From G965276765 sp965276765 (GTDB lineage Bacteria > Actinomycetota > Acidimicrobiia > Acidimicrobiales > Palsa-688): 64,000 nt of DNA. Location of the stretch: contig OZ255627.1 in assembly GCA_965276765.1 (NCBI GenBank), positions 620,001 through 684,000 of the forward strand, read 5' to 3'. Under the pieces are notes generated by a model. The model was not told where the DNA came from and did not search any database. It saw only the letters and a program-made list of their open reading frames with translations. Of the stretch, positions 16,653 to 24,733 are shown piece after piece. Made by a program: the position numbers and the translations under genes. Each line of letters begins with the position of its first letter. Positions within the stretch are counted from its first letter, which is position 1.

Positions 16653-17350
16653 CGATAGGCCATCCAGCAGGTGTGTTCCCGGCCGTTACCCGCCGGCGGC
16701 CGCCGCCGTGCCCTGGGCCACGCTGACCTCGACGTCGGGGACATGGGCCGGCGCCTCCCTCACCGACCCGACCGAACCATCGCTACCGTCGCGCCGGCAG
16801 CGTCGAACTTGACACCAGGGCCCGCTCCGAGGATCATCACGTCAGCCGGTCAACCTGGGCCACGACATGGTCCCATGCTCCCGGCAACAGAGTGGTCCCT
16901 TAAGGCTGGCAAGCGACAAAGCAGCGCGTCCCAGCCGGACGACTGGGACGCTCAACTTTCAGAGCGATCCGCGGATTTGCGACTGCTTCGGGGGCAGCCG
17001 GAGAGCGGCAAGTGCCTCGGGGCTTCGGCAAGGGAGGAACCGCGGCACAGAAGGGGTCGCCACACTTGCTCTGGATTGGGTTCCGATCACCCGACGCTCT
17101 CATCGCCCCCGCCCTCCTCGACCGCGGCGGCGATTGCCCCCCACTAACAGGCAGATCGCCTACCTCCCCTCCGGTCGCTGCGCTCCCCACGGGTCGTTGT
17201 CAACACAGACGGCTCAAGACCTACGGATCCAGCAGGAGGGCCAGATTTACGGTTGATAAGCGACACTCCGGTTTCCCGTTGCTTGCCGTTGCAAGCAACG
17301 ATGGAGGAGGGTCGGCGGCGCTGCAACCAGTCCAGCCTCTCGGGCGCCCC
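16653..17350. other. Non-coding left flank of the mobile element
   Basis: About 700 bases without a supported gene. The open frames here have no recognisable domain. A minus-strand piece near 16800-16860 reads MMILGAGPGV then ATVAMVRSG, faintly like an SDR N-terminus, but it is too short to call. The only clear structure is the hairpin at 17277-17300. The left end of the integrated element should lie in or near this stretch. I found no copy of the tRNA-Ser 3' end here. Confidence 0.45.
17277..17300. repeat. Perfect 10-bp inverted repeat (hairpin)
   Basis: CGTTGCTTGC and GCAAGCAACG are exact reverse complements separated by the 4-base loop CGTT. The hairpin lies 57 bases before the conserved promoter at 17357. 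It is not followed by a T-run, so it is not a simple terminator. A regulator site, transfer origin or integrase arm site are all possible. Confidence 0.55.
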
Positions 17351-17356
17351 ATAGGG

Positions 17357-17416
17357 TGGACCGCTCGGTGGTGATCCTGTAGAGGCCGCGTGGCGTGGCC
17401 TCGAAAGGAGGTCACC
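17357..17416 (+). promoter_or_regulatory. Mobile-element leader, copy A: promoter, hairpin and strong RBS
   Basis: This segment carries TGGACC (17357-17362), TGTAGA (17378-17383) 15 bases later, a hairpin GAGGCC/GGCCTC (17382-17402) starting at the likely transcript start, and AGGAGGTCACC directly before the ATG. Nearly the same arrangement occurs at 21728-21790. The shared layout marks it as the promoter and 5' leader of the first element operon. Confidence 0.65.
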
Positions 17417-18499
17417 ATGAGGCCGACGCTGTCGAAGGAGCAGCGGGAGACACAGGCGGCGGCGAAGATCGCCGAGGCGCAGCAGACCTTGGCGGCCGAG
17501 GTCGCCAAGCTCACCACGGGCGACGACTGGCGGCGCTTCTTGGACTTCCAGGCCAAGCTCCACGCCTACAGCCCGAACAAGGTGATGCTTATCGTCGCCC
17601 AGCACGCCCAAGCCTTCGCAGACGGACTGGTTTCTGTCGAGCAGCCCAGTCACCTGGCCGGTTTCAACACATGGAGAGCGCTCGGGCGGAGCGTGGACAA
17701 GGGCCAGCACGGCTACGCCATCCTCGCCCCGTGCCGCTACGACCGCCGGGTCGCGTTGGACCCGACCGGTCAATCCCGCCCGCTCGCCAAAGGTGAGGCG
17801 CCCGGATCGGATGAGCGGATGGAGAGCCGCAGGGTGCCGGCCGGTTTCCGGGTCGAGCACGTCTTCGAGGTGTCACAAACTTCCGGTGTCGCCCTGCCTG
17901 AGGCGCCTTCCCCGGCCTTGCTCCTCGGCGAGGCACCCGTCGGGCTCGGTGCGGCGGTCTTGGCGATGATCGAGGAGCGGGGCTTTCGGGTCGCTACCGT
18001 CGCGGACGCCTCGGCGCTGCAGGGCGCGAACGGTCAGACCAACTGGGGTTCGAGGACGGTGTTGATCCGCGCCGACATGGACGATGCCGCCATGGTGAAG
18101 ACCTTGATTCATGAGGCGGCGCACTGCGTGTTGCACCAGGGTCCACCCGGCCGGTATCTGCCCTGGCCGGTCAAGGAGGTCGAGGCGGAGTCGGTCGCGT
18201 ACGTCGTCACCTCGGTGCATGGCATGGCCACCGACGGCTACACCTTGCCGTATGTGGCTGGCTGGGCTGGCGAGGACAGCGCGAAGGCTTTCGCGGCCGC
18301 CCAGAGCCGGGTTGCTACTGCGTCACGGCGGATCATTGACGCCAGCCCCGCTGCGCATCTCGGCGGTGGACGGCCACCGGGCGTCGAGGCAGCGGTCGCC
18401 GCCCAGGCCCGGCGGGAGGGTTTGGGTGCTCGCCACGACGCATCGAAGGGGGACTTCGCGACTCGCGAGCCAGCAGCAGAGGCGGGGGTGGGGCTGTGA
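17417..18499 (+). CDS. ArdC-like antirestriction protein with ImmA/IrrE-type metalloprotease motif
   Basis: The 360-residue protein combines an N-terminal ArdC-like ssDNA-binding region (LAAEVAKLTTGDDWRRFLDF, then the family-typical WRALGRSVDKGQHGYAILAP near residues 90-112) with a zinc-protease segment LIHEAAHCVLH (HExxH near residue 235). ArdC proteins protect incoming plasmid DNA from host restriction; ImmA-type proteases cleave repressors. Both activities suit a conjugative element. The ATG at 17417 follows a perfect AGGAGG. The stop overlaps the next gene (GTGA). The C-terminal 60 residues look unstructured. Confidence 0.8.
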   Translation: MRPTLSKEQRETQAAAKIAEAQQTLAAEVAKLTTGDDWRRFLDFQAKLHAYSPNKVMLIVAQHAQAFADGLVSVEQPSHLAGFNTWRALGRSVDKGQHGYAILAPCRYDRRVALDPTGQSRPLAKGEAPGSDERMESRRVPAGFRVEHVFEVSQTSGVALPEAPSPALLLGEAPVGLGAAVLAMIEERGFRVATVADASALQGANGQTNWGSRTVLIRADMDDAAMVKTLIHEAAHCVLHQGPPGRYLPWPVKEVEAESVAYVVTSVHGMATDGYTLPYVAGWAGEDSAKAFAAAQSRVATASRRIIDASPAAHLGGGRPPGVEAAVAAQARREGLGARHDASKGDFATREPAAEAGVGL

Positions 18500-19017
18500 C
18501 GCCCGCTCGTCTCTCCGCCGCGCTCCTCGCTCAGGCCGCCGGCTCCTACTCCGCCGAGGCGGCCGTCGGTCTGCTCGTCGAACATCGCAGCTGGCTGGCC
18601 CGCGCCGACTTCGTCTGCTTGGTCGATGTCGCTCCTGGGTTCTGCGATGACCGGGTGCTGATGGCGTCGGTCGACTGGGAGGCGGCGTTGGCCGCGAACC
18701 TGGCCGCCTCGTCGAGCGAAACCCAGATACTGGCGGTCGCCGCAGAACTGGCCGGCATCCACACCGGCCGGAGCCTCCAGGACCTGCTGGGGGGACTGGA
18801 CCGTGCGAACACGAACCTGGTGATCAGAGCGGTCCTTCACGCGCAGCGCGGCGCCAACGCCACTGCGGTCAACGTCACCCCGTTCCCTTCCATTGGCCCG
18901 ACGACCGAAACGAACGTCAGGCTGCACGAAAGCGCCCCCCGGCCGGTTTGCGGCTGGGTGGAGCCCGAAGGACCTGCCCTCGACGGTTGGGACGGGTCGG
19001 GACCGGAGGGCGCGTGA
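18496..19017 (+). CDS. Unknown element protein (173 aa)
   Basis: The GTG start overlaps the ArdC-like stop, and the stop (TGATG) overlaps the coupling-protein start, so it is translated within the element operon. The first 120 residues are Ala/Leu-rich and helical (LSAALLAQAAGSYSAEAAVG, then DLLGGLDRANTNLVIRAVLH); the C-terminal 50 are loose. I recognise no family. Its position between an antirestriction and a transfer gene suggests a role in maintenance or transfer of the element. Confidence 0.7.
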   Translation: MTPARLSAALLAQAAGSYSAEAAVGLLVEHRSWLARADFVCLVDVAPGFCDDRVLMASVDWEAALAANLAASSSETQILAVAAELAGIHTGRSLQDLLGGLDRANTNLVIRAVLHAQRGANATAVNVTPFPSIGPTTETNVRLHESAPRPVCGWVEPEGPALDGWDGSGPEGA

Positions 19018-20816
19018 TGGACCGCCAACCGTCTGCGGGCACCGACGTGGCCCTCGCCGGTCTTCTCGGCACCGCCGGACTCGCCGGGCTGCTCTATGCC
19101 GCTGCGGCAGCCTCGGCGTGGCTGGCCGGCGATCATCTACCTCATGCCGGGCTCCTCGCCGGCTTCGTAGCGTTCGCCCATCTTGGCGACCCGTCGGTCG
19201 CGTGGGGTGGCCCGGTCGGCCCGGCGGTCCTCTACTGGACGGTCACCGCGTTCGCCGTCGTTGTTGCCGGGTTCATTTCGTACGGGGGGTGGCGGCTATG
19301 GCGGTCAGCGGCCTCCCCGGCGAGGTTCATTGACCCGTCACACGCTGAAGGGCTTGCTGCCAGGGGGGAGGTGCGTCGTGCCGTCGGGTCGAAGGTGTTG
19401 CTGGCCCGCTCCGCCACGCTGCGCCCGTCGATCTCCCGTCCGCGACCTGGCGATGTCGGCTACCGGCTCGGGACAGCCCGGGGGGTTGGGTGTTGGGCGT
19501 CGGTCGAGGACTCGGTCCTGGTCCTCGGCCCGCCGCGGTCGGGGAAGGGCATGAACCTGGTCATCCCGATGATCCTCGACGCGCCCGGTGCGGTGGTCAC
19601 CACCTCGACGCGCCCCGACAACCTGGCCGTCACCCTCCCCGCCAGAGCAGGCAGGGGCCCGGTGATGGTGTTCGACCCCCAACGCCTCGCCCACACCCCG
19701 GGCATCGCCCGGCTGCGTTGGTCGCTGGTCCGCGGGTGCGAGGTGGCCCAGACGGCGATGATCCGTGCCGAGGCCCTCGTCGCCGACGGCGCCAGGTCGG
19801 GGGTGGAGAACGGCAGTTTCTGGCGGACCCAGGCCCTGTCGGTCACCCGCTGCATGCTCCACGCCGCCGCCCTCGACGCCAGGCCACCCGCCGACCTGTA
19901 CCGCTGGAGCCACGCCGCTGGCGCGGCGAAAGAGGCCACCTCGATCCTGGCCACCCACCCGGCGGCGACACCGGGGTGGGATCGGGCGTTGGATGCGATC
20001 ATCTCCGCCGACCAGCGCACCCGGGACTCCACCTGGGCCATGGTCGCCAACACCTTCGCTCCCCTCGCCGACCCCACCGTACTCGCCGCCGTCACCCCCG
20101 ACGACGGTCGGGAGTTCGACCCGTTGGCGTTCCTGGCCATGCGCGGCAGCGTCTACCTGCTCGGGACCGCCACCGGAGCCTCAGCCACCGCATCATTGGT
20201 GGCCGCGCTGATCGAGGACCTTATCGACGCCGCCCGCCGTCTGGCCGCACGCTCGGCCGGTCAGCGTCTCGACCCACCCTTGGCACTGATCCTCGACGAG
20301 GCCGCCAACTACCCCCTCCCGTCCCTCCCGTCGCTGATGTCGGAGGGCGGGGGGTCGGGGATCACCACCGTGACGGTCCTCCAATCGTTGGCCCAGGCCC
20401 GGGACCGTTGGGGACGCGAAGCCAGCGGGGCCATCTGGGACTCCGCCATCGCCAAGGTCATCCTCGGCGGGTCCGCCAACGCCGACGACCTGGGCGACAT
20501 CTCCCGGCTGATCGGCGAACGCGAGGTCACCGAATGGTCCGAAACACGCGGGGCCGGCGGGGCGGCGGGACGGTCCGTGTCGTCGACGGTCCGGCACCGC
20601 CCGATCCTCGAACCCTCCGAGCTGCGCCGACTCCCGATCGGCACCGGCCTGTTGCTGTTGCGCTCCGCCCCGCCGATCATGATGCGCCTCCAACCGTGGA
20701 CCTCACGGGCCGACGCACCCGAGCTGACCGCCGCCCGCCAGGCGTGGGAGCAGCGGATGCTCGCCGGAGGGATCCTCGCCCACGCGCAGTCCGGCGAGGT
20801 GGCGTCCGGTGCGTGA
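19017..20816 (+). CDS. Type IV coupling protein (VirD4/TraG/TraD family ATPase)
   Basis: The 599-residue protein would pump DNA through a conjugation channel. Two N-terminal membrane helices (LGTAGLAGLLYAAAAASAWL, and LYWTVTAFAVVVAGFISYGG) precede the ATPase: Walker A GPPRSGKGMN near residue 178 and Walker B LALILDEAANYPLP near residue 430. SEGGGSGITTVTVLQSLAQA after it is the VirD4/TraG motif 3 region. The ATG overlaps the preceding stop (TGATG). No relaxase or other type IV secretion gene is visible in the element, so it may rely on a helper or use an unrecognised nickase. Confidence 0.88.
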   Translation: MDRQPSAGTDVALAGLLGTAGLAGLLYAAAAASAWLAGDHLPHAGLLAGFVAFAHLGDPSVAWGGPVGPAVLYWTVTAFAVVVAGFISYGGWRLWRSAASPARFIDPSHAEGLAARGEVRRAVGSKVLLARSATLRPSISRPRPGDVGYRLGTARGVGCWASVEDSVLVLGPPRSGKGMNLVIPMILDAPGAVVTTSTRPDNLAVTLPARAGRGPVMVFDPQRLAHTPGIARLRWSLVRGCEVAQTAMIRAEALVADGARSGVENGSFWRTQALSVTRCMLHAAALDARPPADLYRWSHAAGAAKEATSILATHPAATPGWDRALDAIISADQRTRDSTWAMVANTFAPLADPTVLAAVTPDDGREFDPLAFLAMRGSVYLLGTATGASATASLVAALIEDLIDAARRLAARSAGQRLDPPLALILDEAANYPLPSLPSLMSEGGGSGITTVTVLQSLAQARDRWGREASGAIWDSAIAKVILGGSANADDLGDISRLIGEREVTEWSETRGAGGAAGRSVSSTVRHRPILEPSELRRLPIGTGLLLLRSAPPIMMRLQPWTSRADAPELTAARQAWEQRMLAGGILAHAQSGEVASGA

Positions 20817-21189
20817 CCCCCGACCCGGTCTCCCCTGGTCACCCCGGCGGGTTTGTCGGCGAGGCGAGTACGCCGCCTGGATGGGCAGCGCAGGATGGCA
20901 GGCGAGACGGCAACGGTGGCTGGACGACTGGGTCGCCGCGCATCGGGGTGAACCGACGTGCCTGGTCTGCGCGAGACCGTGGAGTTTACGTCGCGGTGAC
21001 CTGCATCATCGCAGCTACGACCGGCTCGGCCACGAAGCCGACACCGACCTGATCCCCCTCGACCGAGCCTGTCACAGCCAACTGCACCGGATCCTGGACT
21101 CTAACCCGGCCTGGCGGCGAACCGGCCGACGCCAGGCCACCGACGTCATCGTCGCCCGCCTCCGCCGAGCCAACCATAAGAACCGATGA
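20809..21189 (+). CDS. HNH endonuclease-like small protein
   Basis: The 126-residue basic protein has CLVCARPW, DLHHRSYDRLGHE, DLIPLDRACHSQLHRIL, which is the Cys-x2-Cys / His-His / Cys-His pattern of zinc-binding HNH nucleases. It starts eight bases inside the coupling-protein gene and its stop overlaps the next ATG (ATGA). In a transfer operon such a nuclease could nick DNA, modify entry, or act as a homing enzyme; the sequence does not tell which. Confidence 0.7.
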   Translation: MRDPRPGLPWSPRRVCRRGEYAAWMGSAGWQARRQRWLDDWVAAHRGEPTCLVCARPWSLRRGDLHHRSYDRLGHEADTDLIPLDRACHSQLHRILDSNPAWRRTGRRQATDVIVARLRRANHKNR

Positions 21190-21725
21190 GACCAGGAGAC
21201 GAGACCGGGGAAGCAAACCCGCTCGACCAAATAGGCCATCTCATCGGCAACGGCTACGACGGCAGCGCCTTCGACAGCCGTGGCTTCGACGCCGGAGACA
21301 TCGCAGATGTCCCCGCCCCGACGCACTGGCCGTCGCTGCCCTCCGCGGACGCCGCCGCCGAGTGGAACGAGCTGCGGGCCTGGGTCGAGACCCTCCAAGG
21401 CCGGTTCGCCCATCTCGACCATCACGTGATCCCCCGCTGCTGGTGGCTCCACAACGACCACGTCGAAGCGTTGGCTGCCCTCCGAGACCACGAGCACTCC
21501 AGCTTCGCCCCCTCGGCGCCGGCCACCGCCCCGGTCGACTGGTTCCGAGCAGTGCGCGACATCACCGCGCTGCTCAAAGCCTGGACGGCCGACCTGGGCT
21601 GCGGTGCCACCCACACCGACTCGCCTACCCGGCTGCGAGCCACCGACAGCGGCGAGTGGGACCGGTTCGTGACCGCCGACGTGACCCGGCGGATCGAAGC
21701 CGAGATCGACCGGGCCGCCCAATAG
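21186..21725 (+). CDS. DUF4913 family protein
   Basis: The 179-residue protein has the conserved DUF4913 core near residues 55-135: EWNELRAWVETLQGRF, then HHVIPRCWWLHNDHVEALAA, then APVDWFRAVRDITALLKAW. The family is found on actinobacterial plasmids and integrative elements and has no known function. It ends the first element operon; the second leader follows immediately. Confidence 0.75.
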   Translation: MRPGDETGEANPLDQIGHLIGNGYDGSAFDSRGFDAGDIADVPAPTHWPSLPSADAAAEWNELRAWVETLQGRFAHLDHHVIPRCWWLHNDHVEALAALRDHEHSSFAPSAPATAPVDWFRAVRDITALLKAWTADLGCGATHTDSPTRLRATDSGEWDRFVTADVTRRIEAEIDRAAQ

Positions 21726-21727
21726 CA

Positions 21728-21790
21728 TGGACCGCCCGCCGGTGACCCTATAGAGGCCGCAGCCCGCGGCCTCCACCACAGGAGGTCACC
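21728..21790 (+). promoter_or_regulatory. Mobile-element leader, copy B: promoter, hairpin and strong RBS
   Basis: TGGACC (21728-21733), TATAGA (21749-21754), a perfect 8-bp hairpin GAGGCCGC/GCGGCCTC (21753-21773, 5-base loop) and AGGAGGTCACC before ATG. The layout and most bases match copy A at 17357-17416, including the RBS and start codon context. It marks the start of the second element operon. Confidence 0.7.
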
Positions 21791-22285
21791 ATGAGCGTCG
21801 AGACCAACTGGGAGCCGCACCACCCCTGCGGGCACACCGCCTCCCACGACCCGTCCGCCAAGCGACCGTCCGAGCGGGCCGGCCCCGCCCGCTGGCTCGC
21901 CACCAGAGACTGCACCGACTGCTGGAAAGCAGCACGGGACGCTGCGGCCGCCCGGGAGCGAGCCGCGTGGCTGGCCGGGCGCCGCGCCGAGGAACTGGCC
22001 GAGACCGAGGCGTGGGAAACCCGGGCGCCCATGCCCCCGCTCTGCGGCTCCGACAAGGCAGTCGAGTGGGGGCGGCGGGTCCGCTGCCAGCTCCTCGCCG
22101 CCGCCCATCACACCCTCGGCCTAGCCGACGACGACTTCGCCGCCCGGGTCGAACTCCCCGCCCGGCACATCGACGCAGCGTCGTGGTGGATCGACCAGCG
22201 CGACACCGAACCCGCCGACCTCGAAGAACTGGTCACCGACGCCTCCACCAACGACACCGCCACGACGAACGAGAACCCGTACTAA
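21791..22285 (+). CDS. Unknown element protein with N-terminal Cys/His motif (164 aa)
   Basis: First gene behind leader copy B. The N-terminus has HPCGHTASH and CTDCWKAARDAAAARERAAW, a possible zinc-binding knuckle followed by a charged helix. The C-terminal half (ELPARHIDAASWWIDQRDTE) is helical. I recognise no family. Its stop overlaps the next start (TAATG). A DNA-binding or replication-accessory role would suit its place upstream of the primase, but this is inference. Confidence 0.7.
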   Translation: MSVETNWEPHHPCGHTASHDPSAKRPSERAGPARWLATRDCTDCWKAARDAAAARERAAWLAGRRAEELAETEAWETRAPMPPLCGSDKAVEWGRRVRCQLLAAAHHTLGLADDDFAARVELPARHIDAASWWIDQRDTEPADLEELVTDASTNDTATTNENPY

Positions 22286-22608
22286 TGGGCCGCCCCGCAT
22301 CCCACCACCAGATCGAATGGGCGGCCTCCGGACTACGCCGCGCCGCCACCGACGCCGGCGTCGCCCTCCCCATCGACTACAGCCGCCGGGTCGCCGCCGA
22401 CGGCCTCACCCGCAGCCCGGAACTGGGCGTCACCCGCCTCGGCGCCGGCGTCATCCTCCACACCCAGCCACGAAGCGACCGCGAGCTGCCCGTCGTGATC
22501 GGCTACGCCGACAGCCGAGGCCAGTGGTACCGCGACGGCCACCGACACACGACCCCGGCCGCCCCGGATGTGGCGCCGGCGACCGCGGCCCGGGAGATGG
22601 AGCTGTGA
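22285..22608 (+). CDS. Unknown element protein (107 aa)
   Basis: A small basic protein (MGRPASHHQIEWAASGLRRA, then GVILHTQPRSDRELPVVIGY) whose start overlaps the previous stop by one base and whose stop overlaps the next GTG. I recognise no domain. Coupling on both sides supports it as a real gene of the second element operon. Confidence 0.65.
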   Translation: MGRPASHHQIEWAASGLRRAATDAGVALPIDYSRRVAADGLTRSPELGVTRLGAGVILHTQPRSDRELPVVIGYADSRGQWYRDGHRHTTPAAPDVAPATAAREMEL

Positions 22609-23105
22609 ACCGGCCCCAAACAAACCAGCCCACCCCCTCCCACCTCACGGTTATTGCGTGGCCCGACCCGGTCATCGAAAGCCACGGCCACCGCCCGGGC
22701 ACGGCCTACATCGAAGCGGTCTGGCTCGGAGTGCTCGGCCCCTCCGCCACCTGGGCGTGGCAGCGTCTCGCCCGCGTCGCCACCACCAGACCGGGCGTCA
22801 CCATCGACAGCACCGACCTCGCCGTCAGCCTCGGACTCGCCGAGAGTCTCGGCTCCCACGCCGCCATCTCGCGGACCCTGGGCCGCCTCGTCGCCTTCGA
22901 CGCCGCCCAACGCGGCGCCGACACCATCGCCGTACGAATCGCCCTGCCCGACCTGCCCGCCCGGCGCGTCAACCGGCTCTCGGCGTCCGCAAGACTCGCC
23001 CACGAACGCCTCACCGGCACCCACCTGCCCCCTCGACCCGAGGGCACGCCGGCGCCACAGGCAACCATCGAGCCGTCCACCCCACCCGTGGGTGTCTCGC
23101 TATGA
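22605..23105 (+). CDS. Unknown element protein, possibly winged-helix (166 aa)
   Basis: The GTG start overlaps the previous stop (GTGA) and the stop overlaps the primase start. Residues 35-125 have a helical pattern, LGPSATWAWQRLARVATTRP, then DLAVSLGLAESLGSHAAISR, then RTLGRLVAFDAAQ. This could be a winged-helix domain in which the AVSLGL/HAAISRTLGRL segment recognises DNA. This resembles plasmid replication or copy-control regulators only in general shape. No family is recognised with certainty. Confidence 0.65.
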   Translation: MNRPQTNQPTPSHLTVIAWPDPVIESHGHRPGTAYIEAVWLGVLGPSATWAWQRLARVATTRPGVTIDSTDLAVSLGLAESLGSHAAISRTLGRLVAFDAAQRGADTIAVRIALPDLPARRVNRLSASARLAHERLTGTHLPPRPEGTPAPQATIEPSTPPVGVSL

Positions 23106-24494
23106 CCGGTCCGTCTCCGATCCACGCCGCCCTGCGACGCCACCGCCTCGCCGAGGTAGCGCGACGCACCGGCATCCCCCTCAACACCGACACCGGTTCG
23201 GTCACCGTGCGCTGCCCGCTGCCGTCCCACAGCCACCCCGACCGCACCCCCTCCCTGCGGCTCTACCTCGACGACGACCGGTTCTACTGCTTCGGCTGCT
23301 CAGCCAAAGGCGACGTCATCCAGTGGGCCCGAGAGACCGAGGGAGTTGGGGTCACCGCAGCGATCACGGTGCTCGACTCGGGTTCGTCGCTCACTAACGC
23401 CTGGGCCGGAGCGGCCTCCGTTACAGGGGGCTTCAGTTGCCTCAGGTGGGCGGGCGACGGCACTCCGCTGTCGCCGAGGTCGAGCGAGGGTCCCGAGACC
23501 CCCGATGCGGGCCGCACACCCGCCGAGCGTGTCCTCGCCACCCTCGACACCGCCTGGGGCTATTACAGCTGCCCCTCGCTACACGCCCGCGCCAGCGCCT
23601 ACCTCGCCGGCAGAGGCATCGAGGTCCGGATGCTGGAATCTCAGACCGGCCGGCCCGAAGCCGGCTATACCCCGGCAAAAGCCGACGGGCTCGTCGGCGC
23701 CCTGCGGGCCAGGGGCTTCAGCGACGACGAGCTAGTCGACGCCGGGCTCGCCCACCGCCAAGTCGGCGGGAGGGCGGCCAGTGACTTCTACCGCCAACGG
23801 GTCCTCATCCCCATCCGAGACGACCAACAACGTGTCATCGGGATCATCGGGCGCAACGTCGGTGACCAGCAGCGCTGGGCCAAGTACAAGAACCCGCCCC
23901 GCACCGCCATCTACGACAAGTCTGTCAACCTCTACCAGCCGCTCGCCGCACCGGCCGACCCACACGGCCAGGTCATCGTCGTCGAAGGCACCCTCGACGC
24001 CATGGCCATCGCCGTCGCCGCCATCCGTCGCAGCCGCAGCGACCGGTTCTGCCCGGTCACCCAGTCCGGGCGGGAGCTGTCCGACACCCAGGTCCGTCGA
24101 ATCATGGCCCTTCACCCCTCTAGGCCGGTGCTCGCTTTCGACGGAGACAACGCCGGTCGGGGACTCCGCCGCCAGATACGAGCAGGTGTTCGTCGCTCTC
24201 GGCCGACAGGTGCTCGTGTCGACACTGCCCGCTGCGCACGACCCCGCATCCTGGCTGGCCGTACGCGGCGACGCCGGCTTGGAACCGTGGCACTGTGACG
24301 ATGCGGCGGGCGCCGGTCGTCGGTTGTCCGCGCAGCGCCCGAGCCTCCTTTCCGGAGGTGCCCGCACTGCAAAAGGCACTCGGGGCAAGGGCAGCACTCG
24401 GGTCCAACCACCGCCTTCAGGCCGAGCCCGGTGCTTCTCTGGCGCGGCCCCGACCGCAGCGTCAGAGCCCGAGGACGGACTGATGGCGCTGTGA
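23102..24494 (+). pseudogene. DnaG-like primase (CHC2 zinc finger plus Toprim), frameshifted
   Basis: The N-terminus has the CHC2 zinc finger: VRCPLPSHSHPDRTPSLRLY followed by DDRFYCFGCSAKGDVIQWA. A Toprim domain follows (VIVVEGTLDAMAIAVAA, then LAFDGDNAGR). Right after AGR the frame fails: the zero frame turns Arg-rich and stops at 24298, whereas the +1 frame continues sensibly as DSAARYEQVFVALGRQVLV and HDPASWLAVRGDAGLEPW to the stop at 24494. The shift falls in the GGGG run at 24159-24162, where one extra G explains it. The protein would prime replication of the excised element. The C-terminal end overlaps the next gene (GTGA), which shows that the intact frame ended there. Confidence 0.8.
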
Positions 24495-24733
24495 CGGCCA
24501 CGGACGCGCCGACCCGCACGACGGGGGGTCTCCTACCTTCGACGCGCCACCCGGGAGGACGGTGGTGGAGCATCCAGGACATCGCTGCAGACCTGGGGGT
24601 CTCCATCAACACGGCGTACAAGTGGTCCTCACGCGGCCACCCCGACTTCCCCCGGACCGTGCGCCTTCGCAACGGCGCAGTGCGGGTCCGCGACGACTGG
24701 TACGAGGAGTGGCTCAGTCGGCTGGAGGCGTGA
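24491..24733 (+). CDS. Small helix-turn-helix protein, candidate excisionase
   Basis: The 80-residue product carries an excisionase/MerR-like helix-turn-helix, WWSIQDIAADLGVSINTAYK, then DFPRTVRLRNGAVRVRDDWY, which is the usual HTH_17 layout. The GTG overlaps the primase stop. It converges with the integrase gene, overlapping its 3' end by 20 bases. Recombination directionality factors of this type commonly sit beside tyrosine integrases. A plain transcriptional regulator is the alternative. Confidence 0.75.
   Translation: MTATDAPTRTTGGLLPSTRHPGGRWWSIQDIAADLGVSINTAYKWSSRGHPDFPRTVRLRNGAVRVRDDWYEEWLSRLEA

Noticed and set aside
16900..17190. A 96-codon minus-strand open frame upstream of the mobile element
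   Set aside because: Its translation (rich in Pro, Arg, Ser, with scattered Cys) shows no domain and it has no convincing RBS.
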